Shown: one piece after another, positions 1 through 7,751 of the stretch | Numbering within the stretch: position 1 is the first letter of the stretch | How the letters are laid out: each line of letters starts with the position of its first letter | Assembly: GCF_006494365.1 (NCBI RefSeq) | Contig: NZ_VHIP01000009.1 | Location: 1 to 64,000, forward strand | Reading direction: 5' to 3' | DNA: 64,000 nucleotides | Source: Aestuariibacter sp. GS-14 | GTDB lineage: Bacteria > Pseudomonadota > Gammaproteobacteria > Enterobacterales > Alteromonadaceae | The notes under the pieces: generated by a model | The model's database searches: none | Told to the model about the DNA's origin: nothing | What the model saw: the letters and a program-made list of their open reading frames with translations, nothing else | Position numbers and translations under genes: made by a program

Positions 1-230
1 TCAACCACTTTTTGAAATTTATTTTCTCAAGCGTTTCGCTGTACACCGCTTCACATAAGGCTTTCGCTTTATGCCGGAAAGTTGCTTTACGGCGTTCCCC
101 GTTGAAGTGGGGCGCATTCTACATTGCTGAGACAATGCGTCAACACTTATTTGTAATTTTAAGGCGTTTTTATTGAAATTCTTTTTAAACGCTTATTTTC
201 ACAACAATTCCCGTTTATTTATGCATCAGC
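1..230 (-). promoter_or_regulatory. Strong leftward promoter and leader, rRNA-operon-like
   Basis: Read on the minus strand there is a -35 box TTGACG (143-138), a 16-bp spacer and a -10 box TAGAAT (121-116), followed by a GC-rich discriminator (115-107). The stretch upstream (about 150-230) is very AT-rich, like an UP element. A second TTGA starts at the window edge (4-1), as expected for a tandem P2. Strong core boxes, an AT-rich upstream element, a GC-rich discriminator and a tandem promoter are typical of gammaproteobacterial rRNA operons. I infer that an rRNA or other stable-RNA operon starts just left of the window. No RNA gene itself is visible. The remaining bases up to 328 hold no gene that I can support. 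Confidence 0.55.
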
Positions 231-328
231 AGAATGAATTTGTGAACTAATATTGTTCATTTTGTTATAAATGAGTAAAATTTCCAGCGCAAACCTATTC
301 TCTATAACAATATTATTAAGGTAGCATT

Positions 329-799
329 ATGAAAGTCAGCTTAATGCAATGTGTTTTGATCAGTCTCGTTCTGGCATTTGTCGGTTTCTTTTTCACTCAT
401 CAGTTTCCGTTAGATGCGTATACGCCTGCAGTGGTTGCGGGTTCATTGTTAATCAGCGGTATTGTTACGCCATGGATAGCTTCTTTAATGTCAAATGGTA
501 ATACCGCTACTTCTTCTACAGACATAGAAATAGAATTGGATGACAACGTCTCTACTCTGTATGTAGGCAACCTGCCATATAAGGCGAATGAAGACGCCGT
601 TAAGGCCTACTTTGAAAATCATATTCGGGTGCAGTCTGTCCGTTTAATGAAAGATAAGAAAACCGGAAAGCGAAAGGGATATGGATTCATTGAAGTTGTT
701 GATGGCGATATAGACGCCATTATCGGTCAGTTCAATGATTCGGTATTTCAGGATAGAACACTAAAAGTTCGCCCTGCGAAGGATAAGATACCCGGCTAA
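329..799 (+). CDS. Membrane-anchored RRM RNA-binding protein
   Basis: The protein has 156 residues. Two hydrophobic segments (about 4-23 and 32-54) form a membrane hairpin. They are followed by one RNA recognition motif (about 76-152) with an RNP2 hexamer LYVGNL (77-82) and an RNP1 octamer KGYGFIEV (116-123), both with the aromatic residues that stack on RNA bases. Small single-RRM proteins in bacteria are often cold- or stress-induced, but no specific target can be named here. An AAGG ribosome-binding site lies just upstream of the ATG. The gene is monocistronic and runs into a shared terminator with the convergent downstream gene. The RRM assignment is firm; the membrane topology is inferred from hydrophobicity. 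Confidence 0.88.
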   Translation: MKVSLMQCVLISLVLAFVGFFFTHQFPLDAYTPAVVAGSLLISGIVTPWIASLMSNGNTATSSTDIEIELDDNVSTLYVGNLPYKANEDAVKAYFENHIRVQSVRLMKDKKTGKRKGYGFIEVVDGDIDAIIGQFNDSVFQDRTLKVRPAKDKIPG

Positions 800-826
800 T
801 CTACCGAATTAGTTTTTACATATAAA

Positions 827-856
827 GAAGCCCCCAACTTTGGGGGCTTCTCTTTT
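827..856. terminator. Bidirectional rho-independent terminator
   Basis: A 9-bp arm GAAGCCCCC (827-835) pairs with GGGGGCTTC (842-850) around a short loop. T-rich sequence follows on the plus strand and A-rich sequence precedes it. It sits between two convergent genes and probably serves both. Confidence 0.85.
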
Positions 857-872
857 AGTTAGCTGACACTTC

Positions 873-2123
873 TTAGTTTTCTGTTACATCGCCTGACAGC
901 TTATTATTGTACAGATGGAATCGATTGATCGCCGATACCACATCCGGTACGTGTACATCGGTCATTTGGTTGATAACACCATTCACAACTTTTGAGTAAT
1001 CGGTGCCAGCTTGCAGAGTCTTATCCAACAGATCCTGCATCGACTTCAATTGTTCAACATAGGCTTTTAGTGGCTCCAGCTTTTTCTTTAGCTCATCTTT
1101 ATTATTTTGCTCACTTTCGTTTTGCTGATAGGCCGCTATTTTCTCGCTTACCTGTTTGCGGTCCAGCTGCAACGAAAAGCCTGCCAGTTCTTTTTCGTCG
1201 AAGCCCAGTTCCAACGCCTTGTTAAAAGCAGACTCAATGTCGCCATCAAAAAACGAGCGGCTTACATCTGTTATTTGCTTTAATAAATCGCTGATCGCCG
1301 TCAACTCACCTTCATCCAGCTCACCTTTAACAGCAAAGCTAATCCCTCGATACTCGGTGTACTGCAATGATTGGCTGTAGCTTACCGTACTGGCTGCTGG
1401 CGCTGTTCCATTGCCGGTGCCGCTATTTGTACCAGCGTTATAGGTATAGGACGAATTGTAACTTAGTTGACGAGCCTGCCCGAAATACAGCGACACTTCG
1501 TCTCCATCGCGGGTTCTGATCACCAGCCCGGCCTGCTCGGCGTTCATGTTTTGCGAAAACAATTGCTGAGCCATCACACCTGAAGCGGTGTCGCTGCCCC
1601 CAAGCACTTCATCTTCCAGTTCGTTAATGCCTTTGCCTATCGCATCACGACTTTTTTCGATACCCTGGGAAATCGTTGAATTCATCAGGCCTGCCAAATC
1701 CTTTTGTGCCATCGCTATGCCTTTGGCAACACCAGAACGCGCTTGTCCTATGAGGTCGGTTAACGTTTCGTCGTCTGCACCGCCTTTGGCTGCCCCGCGC
1801 ACTACACCACCAACGAATTTAAGTACGTTGTTTGCAACTGTCTCAAAATCAAACATGGACTTAGACGAATCCGATGCCGTACCTGAGTACTGGCTGTTGT
1901 CAAAACGTCGTTCGTCCACAACCACATTCTGTTCCATTGAGGTTACCATCACCTTATTGGACACCGCTGTTTGAGACACGCTTAACTGAACAGACTGCGT
2001 GGATTGCTGAAACTCACGCGCCTGGCGCAAGCCCTCTTGCTGAAGCTGCTTGTTTAAGCTGGTTCTGGGACTCTCAACTTTCCCAGGATCGCTACTTACA
2101 GCTGGTATTGTATCAACTGTCAT
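873..2123 (-). CDS. Conserved hypothetical protein, DUF5610-like
   Basis: The protein has 416 residues if translation starts at the ATG at 2123, which has a GAGAGGG ribosome-binding site 7-8 nt upstream; a GTG six codons earlier is less likely. There is no signal peptide or membrane span. The N-terminal ~90 residues are polar and Gln/Ser/Thr-rich, of low complexity. A helical region (about 85-180) with alternating Gly/Ala-rich helices resembles the DUF5610 family of marine gammaproteobacteria. A beta-rich middle part contains a Tyr/Asn/Ser-rich linker (about 220-255), and the C-terminus is a Lys/Glu-rich coiled coil (about 320-375). The function is unknown, the gene is not in an operon, and the family assignment is by recollection of sequence style only. 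Confidence 0.6.
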   Translation of the reverse strand: MTVDTIPAVSSDPGKVESPRTSLNKQLQQEGLRQAREFQQSTQSVQLSVSQTAVSNKVMVTSMEQNVVVDERRFDNSQYSGTASDSSKSMFDFETVANNVLKFVGGVVRGAAKGGADDETLTDLIGQARSGVAKGIAMAQKDLAGLMNSTISQGIEKSRDAIGKGINELEDEVLGGSDTASGVMAQQLFSQNMNAEQAGLVIRTRDGDEVSLYFGQARQLSYNSSYTYNAGTNSGTGNGTAPAASTVSYSQSLQYTEYRGISFAVKGELDEGELTAISDLLKQITDVSRSFFDGDIESAFNKALELGFDEKELAGFSLQLDRKQVSEKIAAYQQNESEQNNKDELKKKLEPLKAYVEQLKSMQDLLDKTLQAGTDYSKVVNGVINQMTDVHVPDVVSAINRFHLYNNKLSGDVTEN

Positions 2124-2299
2124 AATAAAACCCTCTCTCACCTCACTGAGGTTATCGGCGGGAACTTGCGTTTATTTAGTATAGCGCATCAAAATTGGCT
2201 ATTTTTTAATCTCACATGGAGCACAATAAGCAGTAAAGTGGACGTTTTGCCAAAACACTCTACAATGCCGCTCTTTAATTGTAGGGGGTAAATCAGACT

Positions 2300-3391
2300 A
2301 TGCAGGTAAACATGCAGACAGACTATCAGACACAACTCGACAACAAAGCCAATGCGTTGTCGGCATTGCTGGCCCCTTATTACGGTAATATCCTGGATGT
2401 ATACGCCTCTACTCCGCAACACTATAGGATGCGCGCTGAATTTCGCGTGTGGCACGACGGCGATGATCTCTATCACATCATGTTTGACCAGACTTCAAAG
2501 GAAAAGTATCGGGTTGATCAGTTTCCACCGGCTTGTGTAACCATCAACAAGTTGATGACACGCTTATTGGAATTAGTTTCGCCTTCTGATGTTCTGCGCA
2601 AGAAGCTTTTCCAGATAGATTATCTGAGCGGACTTTCCGGGCAATGTGTTATCAGTTTGCTATATCACCGTCAGTTGGATAGTACCTGGGAAGAAGCCGC
2701 AAATACATTACGCGATGAACTGAGCAAGACATTCAATGTGAGTATTATCGGCCGGGCGCGTAAACAGAAAATGATTATTGGCAATGACTTCATCATTGAG
2801 TCTCTGCCGGTTAACGGTAAAACCTACCAGTTCAAGCATATCGAAAACAGCTTTACGCAACCCAATGCACAAGTGAACTGCAAAATGCTTGAATGGGCGA
2901 TTGCGCAATCAAAGCCTTTGTCGGGCGACTTGCTTGAGTTGTATTGTGGTGCGGGTAACTTCTCAATACCGTTAGCGGGTGAGTTTGACTCTGTTGTTGG
3001 TACCGAGATTGCCAAACCTTCTGTAGATGCCGCTCAGTATAATATTGCCGTTAACAATATCGATAATGTACAAATTGCGCGTTTGTCGAGTGAAGAGTTT
3101 GTTCAGGCAATGGAAGGTAAAAGGGAATTTGAGCGCCTTAAAGGCATTGATTTAGCCAGTAAGCGTTTTTCAACGGTATTAGTAGACCCACCCAGAGCGG
3201 GCTTAGATCCGGATACGCTGGCGATGATCAGCCAGTTTGAAAACATCCTTTATATATCGTGCAATCCGCACACACTGGTTGATAACCTGGCGGAATTAAC
3301 CAAAACCCATGAAGTAAAACGCGCAGCACTGTTTGACCAGTTCCCGTTTACTGAGCACATGGAATCCGGGGTATTTTTACAAAGAAAGTAA
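2300..3391 (+). CDS. trmA: tRNA (uracil-5-)-methyltransferase TrmA
   Basis: TrmA makes the nearly universal m5U54 (ribothymidine) in the T-loop of tRNA, using S-adenosylmethionine. The 363 residues align along their whole length with E. coli TrmA as I remember it: [19 protein letters not shown] near the N-terminus, the SAM-binding [17 protein letters not shown], the VDPPRAGLD motif and the catalytic nucleophile Cys321 in ISCNP. The C-terminal [13 protein letters not shown] is also typical and contains the general-base glutamate. The start is either 2300 (GGGGG 12 nt upstream) or the in-frame ATG at 2315; the difference is five residues. It is a single gene ending in a hairpin shared with fabR. 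Confidence 0.96.
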   Translation: MQVNMQTDYQTQLDNKANALSALLAPYYGNILDVYASTPQHYRMRAEFRVWHDGDDLYHIMFDQTSKEKYRVDQFPPACVTINKLMTRLLELVSPSDVLRKKLFQIDYLSGLSGQCVISLLYHRQLDSTWEEAANTLRDELSKTFNVSIIGRARKQKMIIGNDFIIESLPVNGKTYQFKHIENSFTQPNAQVNCKMLEWAIAQSKPLSGDLLELYCGAGNFSIPLAGEFDSVVGTEIAKPSVDAAQYNIAVNNIDNVQIARLSSEEFVQAMEGKREFERLKGIDLASKRFSTVLVDPPRAGLDPDTLAMISQFENILYISCNPHTLVDNLAELTKTHEVKRAALFDQFPFTEHMESGVFLQRK

Positions 3392-3399
3392 TCTGAAAC

Positions 3400-3421
3400 T
3401 GCCCGTTTAATCGGGCAATTT
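3400..3421. terminator. Hairpin between trmA and fabR
   Basis: TGCCCG (3400-3405) pairs with CGGGCA (3412-3417) across a 6-nt loop and is followed by AATTTC. It overlaps the fabR stop codon and separates two convergent genes. The tail is short, so efficiency is uncertain. Confidence 0.5.
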
Positions 3422-4033
3422 CTGCCAGAATGCTAAACTTCCTAGTTGAATAAAACGCAATTGCTTTTTAACTCGCTGACTGATGGCTGCTTTTAATATA
3501 GCGTCGGCCTCCAGTGCATCTGCACCGGCGCTAAATACCAGTCTGACCATGGACTCGGCCTGCAATACGGCGATGTCGTGCGGTATCTTCAACTGTTCAA
3601 TAATGTAATCACTTAATTCATCGGTAAAGTGCTGAATTTCACGGGATACGGCTAAACGGTAAGCAGCAGAAGTTCCGGTATGTTCGCGCAATAAAAGTCG
3701 GAATACGTTGCTGTTCGCCGTAATGAACTCCATAAAGGTGTCAACCGAAGTGTCGATTACGCCGCCACCAGAGGCTATGCGACGTCGCGCCTGTCGCATT
3801 AGTTGCCGCAATGCTAATCCAGCCTCGTCCACCAGTGTCAGCCCTAATTCGTCCATATCCTTAAAATGGCGATAAAACGACGTAGGTGCAATACCCGCCT
3901 CGCGGGCAACTTCACGCAGGCTGATCGCAGACAAGGTACGGTTTTCGTTAAGCAGTTGAAATGCCGCATCTATTATACTTTGGCGTGTTTTTTGTTTCTG
4001 TTCCTGGCGACTCAACAGCAGTCCTCTCTTCAT
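3407..4033 (-). CDS. fabR: TetR-family repressor of unsaturated fatty acid synthesis, FabR
   Basis: FabR is a dimeric repressor that senses the acyl pool and controls unsaturated fatty acid genes. The N-terminal helix-turn-helix contains SLREVAREAGIAPTSFYRHF, nearly identical to E. coli FabR. The next stretches, DELGLTLVDEAGLALRQLMR and GTSAAYRLAVSREIQHF, also match. The length is 208 residues. The annotated ATG at 4033 has a weak ribosome-binding site; a TTG at 4015 is preceded by AGAGGA at good spacing and would give a start like that of E. coli FabR. The gene is divergent from an acyl desaturase, with a FabR-like palindrome in the shared promoter region, so it very likely represses that gene. 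Confidence 0.93.
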   Translation of the reverse strand: MKRGLLLSRQEQKQKTRQSIIDAAFQLLNENRTLSAISLREVAREAGIAPTSFYRHFKDMDELGLTLVDEAGLALRQLMRQARRRIASGGGVIDTSVDTFMEFITANSNVFRLLLREHTGTSAAYRLAVSREIQHFTDELSDYIIEQLKIPHDIAVLQAESMVRLVFSAGADALEADAILKAAISQRVKKQLRFIQLGSLAFWQKLPD

Positions 4034-4091
4034 TCTTAAGGCTAATATTACCCCTATTTTCCTTGCGAAACACGCGATTTAAAGCTAAATT

Positions 4092-4109
4092 AGCGTACAG
4101 TTGTAAGCT
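4092..4109. promoter_or_regulatory. Putative FabR operator
   Basis: AGCGTACAGTTGTAAGCT is an 18-bp inverted repeat (7 of 9 positions symmetric) lying 12 bp before the desaturase start codon and 58 bp before fabR. It resembles the AGCGTACA half-site that I recall for FabR in enterobacteria. The position fits repression of the desaturase. Confidence 0.6.
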
Positions 4110-4121
4110 GAGTTGTATCTT

Positions 4122-5249
4122 ATGAAAAAGCCACGTTTAATTATCACCAATGTCCTGGTGTTTATTATCACCGGACTCATCGCGTTTGTTGGTGTGCCCA
4201 TTTGGGCAGTAACGCAGGGATTTGACACCACTGAAATTATTACCACTCTCGTGTTGTTTTATGCAACGGGCATGTCGATCACTGCGGGTTATCACCGCTT
4301 ATGGTCGCATAAAACCTACGATGCGCACCCTGCTGTAAAAGTCATACTGGCTATAGGTGGCGCAATGGCGCTGCAAAACAGTATTTTACACTGGTCATCA
4401 GATCACCGGATTCACCATCGTCATGTAGACGAAGACGACAAAGACCCGTATTCAGCGGGCAAAGGTCTGTGGTTTTCGCATATTGGCTGGATGCTGCGAG
4501 AGTATCAGGCTCATCGCTACGACGATTACAGCAATTGTAAGGATTTGCAGAAAGACAAGGTAGTAATGTGGCAACACAATCATTACCTAGCCATTGTGCT
4601 TGTTGCTAATTTTGGTTTAACCGGCTTGTTAGGCTGGTTAAATGGCGATGTGTTCAGCATGATTTTACTGGCCGGCGTATTCCGCTTGGTTGCAGTGCAC
4701 CATGTAACGTTTTTTATAAACTCGCTTGCCCATTACTGGGGGAGTCAGCCTTACACCGACTCAAACAGTGCGCGCGATAACGGCATTTTAGCGTTTTTCA
4801 CCTTTGGTGAGGGTTACCATAATTTTCACCATATTTTTGAATATGATTACCGCAATGGTATTCGCTGGTATCAGTTTGACCCAACAAAATGGCTGATCAA
4901 AGGCTTGTCTTTTTTAGGTTTAACAAGCAATCTGCGCACATGCCCTGAAGAGCGAATCGAAAAAGCCCGGGCAGCCATGCAGTTAAAACGCGCCAGCCAG
5001 AAAGTATCCAAATTGCCAAACGCAGAAGAAGTGATGCAAACACTTCAAAAAGAGTACGATCTGTTGCTTCAGAAAATGACGGACTACTACACCACGAAAA
5101 AGCGTATTATGAACTTGCGCAAAAAGCACCTGATACGCAGCATGGAACGTCTGGAGCTCGATTTTAAATACAAAGAGCTTAAGCAGTCACTCATTCTGCA
5201 AAAGGAAAAGTGGCTGAAACTGTCGCAGCTCGAAGTCCAGTTCGCTTAA
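4122..5249 (+). CDS. Membrane acyl-CoA (delta-9 type) fatty acid desaturase
   Basis: This integral-membrane di-iron enzyme introduces a double bond into saturated acyl chains, giving oxygen-dependent control of membrane fluidity. The three histidine boxes of the stearoyl-CoA desaturase family are present: HRLWSH (about 58-63), HRIHH (about 95-99) and HNFHH (about 233-237), together with four hydrophobic spans. The ATG at 4122 is preferred over a TTG at 4113. The catalytic part ends near residue 275. The last ~100 residues are an unusual charged Lys/Glu/Leu-rich extension, probably a coiled coil, of unknown role. Transcription is probably repressed by the divergent fabR, and a strong terminator follows. 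Confidence 0.9.
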   Translation: MKKPRLIITNVLVFIITGLIAFVGVPIWAVTQGFDTTEIITTLVLFYATGMSITAGYHRLWSHKTYDAHPAVKVILAIGGAMALQNSILHWSSDHRIHHRHVDEDDKDPYSAGKGLWFSHIGWMLREYQAHRYDDYSNCKDLQKDKVVMWQHNHYLAIVLVANFGLTGLLGWLNGDVFSMILLAGVFRLVAVHHVTFFINSLAHYWGSQPYTDSNSARDNGILAFFTFGEGYHNFHHIFEYDYRNGIRWYQFDPTKWLIKGLSFLGLTSNLRTCPEERIEKARAAMQLKRASQKVSKLPNAEEVMQTLQKEYDLLLQKMTDYYTTKKRIMNLRKKHLIRSMERLELDFKYKELKQSLILQKEKWLKLSQLEVQFA

Positions 5250-5270
5250 TCCTTTCATTGATTCGAATGA

Positions 5271-5307
5271 GCGGCAACATGTTTACGGATGTTGCCGCTT
5301 TTTTTTA
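5271..5307 (+). terminator. Rho-independent terminator after the desaturase
   Basis: The 10-bp stem GCGGCAACAT / ATGTTGCCGC (5271-5280, 5289-5298) is followed by nine T residues. Confidence 0.92.
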
Positions 5308-5499
5308 CCCCAAACTTGAATTTTCGTCGAAATAGTTAACACTTTAGTATAAGAAGACACAAAGAACCGTGTTGTTTTTTAAGGTTTGGCTATTCCCCAC
5401 AGCATATGGATATATGCGCTTGTCCGCGTAACACGCCAACCAGTTTGTAAAACAACTGGATTTCAGTGTTTCCGCTAAACTCTAAGCTGGAATGCTTGT

Positions 5500-7746
5500 A
5501 TGAATGAACTGTTTGAATTTTCTGAATCACAATGCGAAGCGTTTATTTCCACCGAAGACAAGTGGAAGGTGCTGAGTGTAGAAGATGACCAATCCTATCA
5601 GGACGTACTGGCCATGGCCCTGTCTGATCTTTCATTCATGGGTAAAGGAATCGAGTTAATCAGGGCTAGCTCAGCAGCACAAGCTGCCACCATTCTGTCT
5701 AAGCAGAGGGATATTAGCCTGATTCTGTTAGATATCATCATGGAAACTGATGATGCAGGGTTGTTTCTAATCGATACCGTCCGCAACATCCTAGGCGATT
5801 CACTTGTACGTATCGTGCTGCTGACGGGTCAACCCGGCATTAATCCGCGCCAGGACGCCATGCAGGATTATGACATTGCAGAATACTGGAATAAAGCGGA
5901 CCTGAATACAGAGAAATTACTTAGTGTTGTGATCAGTAACTTACGTACCTGGCAAATGTCGCATGAGCTGTATGCCGCCCGCCGTGGGTTACAAATGATA
6001 GTGGATGCATCCAGAGCGTTAACGGCAAAACAGGATATCGATGCTTTTGCCCATACGGTACTGGAAGAAATCGCGCATGTGATTAATATTCCCAACTCGG
6101 GAGGGATAGTGTGCGTTCTTACAGATGACCAGTGTAAAAACATCACTAAATCCCCCATAGTGGCTGCTAGTCAGCATTTTCGGCCATTAATTAATGCCGA
6201 GCTAGAACATATCTTTTCGCTTTATTCCGGCGACAAGCTCTCGTCAATTCAACTCGCGGTAACCAACTGTATTAAAACCCAACAACACGTTTTCGATAAA
6301 AATATATCCGTGCTGCTTTTTGATACCAGTCAATTCGATCATCAACGCTACTTAATGGTCATCGATTCTCCACATAATCTGGACGAAAGCCATCTGACCC
6401 TGCTGCAGGTATTTGCAGAAAACATCAGCAGCGGATTTGTAAACCAGGCACTCATGGACCGACTCAGCAAGCTTGCCTATTTGGACGAGAATTTTGGCAT
6501 ACACAATCGCAACTGGCTCATTCGGGAAATCAAACAGTTAAGCGAGTCACAGAGAAGTGACTGCTCACTTCTATTATTTAGATTGCAGAATCAGGATGCC
6601 ATCGAAATGATGGTGGGTAACGACTACGCCAACGATATTCGCAAAGCCTTGGTGATCTCGCTTAAGAAACAGTTCCCCGCAGCAATACTCATGGCAAGTT
6701 GGGATGATGACACCATTGGCGCTGTATTCTCCAAACAACAGGTTCCCAAAATTTACGAAATTGAGCAATTCAGAGGGCTACCTTTAGTGCTCGACAAAGT
6801 AGACATTCAGCAGCAAATTCAGGTAGGTATTCTGCATTTCAGTGATTTACCGTCGTTGTCTATTCATCAAATCGCCATTGTTGCCAATTTAGCGTTGAAT
6901 AAAGCGCGGTTCAGAAATCTGCATGTTCTACAGTTTGATACCAAAATGCTGCAAGGTCTCACCAACCGCATGAATATCCTGTCTGAACTAAAAGGCGCAA
7001 TTTCCGCCAGGAGCGGTTTTCACTTAGCTCTTCAACCTAAAATCGACATGACCAACGGTAAACCTGTGGGTTTTGAAGCGCTGCTAAGATGGCAAAGACA
7101 AGACGGCTCGATGTGTCCTCCAAATGATTTTATTCCCATTGCAGAAGCCTCTGGCATGAGCCTTGAATTGTCTGAAATGGTGCTGGGAATGACAATTGAA
7201 GCAATCCAGCGTATTCAATCAGCCGGTTATCGGTTGCCTGTGTCTTTCAACCTTGCAAACAATGATGTTTCGCATCCTGCCATTTACCGCACAATTGAAG
7301 CCTACATTGATACAAAGCAAGTGAACCCATCCTTGCTGGAAATTGAAGTCACTGAAAGCCAGGCTACCCGTGATTACCGCGTACTCAACCCCATCTTGTC
7401 TAAATTTATAAGTTTGGGGATCAAAGTAAGTATTGACGATTTTGGTACCGGTTACTCATCGTTGTCGCAACTCACCAACCTGGTTGCCACTACCGTAAAA
7501 GTTGACCGCCAGTTTGTCCAAGACCTCACTAACGGGGATCACGAGAATGCCCTGCATGTTATTCAGATGATTGTGCGTGTAGCACATCGCTTTAATTTCG
7601 ACGTAATTGCAGAAGGCGTAGAAACCAAAGAACAAGAAACGTTGTTACTTGAGAATGATTTTCGCTTTGCGCAAGGGTATCTGTACGCCAAACCTATGCC
7701 AATACCAGTATTACTGGATTGGTTAAGCTCGCATCCCCCCTGCTGA
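5500..7746 (+). CDS. Response regulator with DUF3369, degenerate GGDEF and EAL domains
   Basis: This is probably a phosphorylation-controlled c-di-GMP phosphodiesterase. The receiver domain (about 22-155) has the acidic pocket (E28, D29, D30) and the phospho-acceptor D78 in LILLDIIMETDDAG. A DUF3369/GAF-like sensor region follows (about 160-310). The GGDEF-like domain (about 325-465) has SWDDDT (400-405) where the signature should be, so it should not make c-di-GMP. The EAL domain (about 500-740) keeps E526 of EAL, the LEIEVTES glutamate, DDFGTGYSS, the lysine of KVDR, AEGVET and QGYLYAKP, so it looks catalytically competent. A histidine kinase gene begins 5 nt downstream and is its likely partner. 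Confidence 0.88.
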   Translation: MNELFEFSESQCEAFISTEDKWKVLSVEDDQSYQDVLAMALSDLSFMGKGIELIRASSAAQAATILSKQRDISLILLDIIMETDDAGLFLIDTVRNILGDSLVRIVLLTGQPGINPRQDAMQDYDIAEYWNKADLNTEKLLSVVISNLRTWQMSHELYAARRGLQMIVDASRALTAKQDIDAFAHTVLEEIAHVINIPNSGGIVCVLTDDQCKNITKSPIVAASQHFRPLINAELEHIFSLYSGDKLSSIQLAVTNCIKTQQHVFDKNISVLLFDTSQFDHQRYLMVIDSPHNLDESHLTLLQVFAENISSGFVNQALMDRLSKLAYLDENFGIHNRNWLIREIKQLSESQRSDCSLLLFRLQNQDAIEMMVGNDYANDIRKALVISLKKQFPAAILMASWDDDTIGAVFSKQQVPKIYEIEQFRGLPLVLDKVDIQQQIQVGILHFSDLPSLSIHQIAIVANLALNKARFRNLHVLQFDTKMLQGLTNRMNILSELKGAISARSGFHLALQPKIDMTNGKPVGFEALLRWQRQDGSMCPPNDFIPIAEASGMSLELSEMVLGMTIEAIQRIQSAGYRLPVSFNLANNDVSHPAIYRTIEAYIDTKQVNPSLLEIEVTESQATRDYRVLNPILSKFISLGIKVSIDDFGTGYSSLSQLTNLVATTVKVDRQFVQDLTNGDHENALHVIQMIVRVAHRFNFDVIAEGVETKEQETLLLENDFRFAQGYLYAKPMPIPVLLDWLSSHPPC

Positions 7747-7751
7747 GTTAT

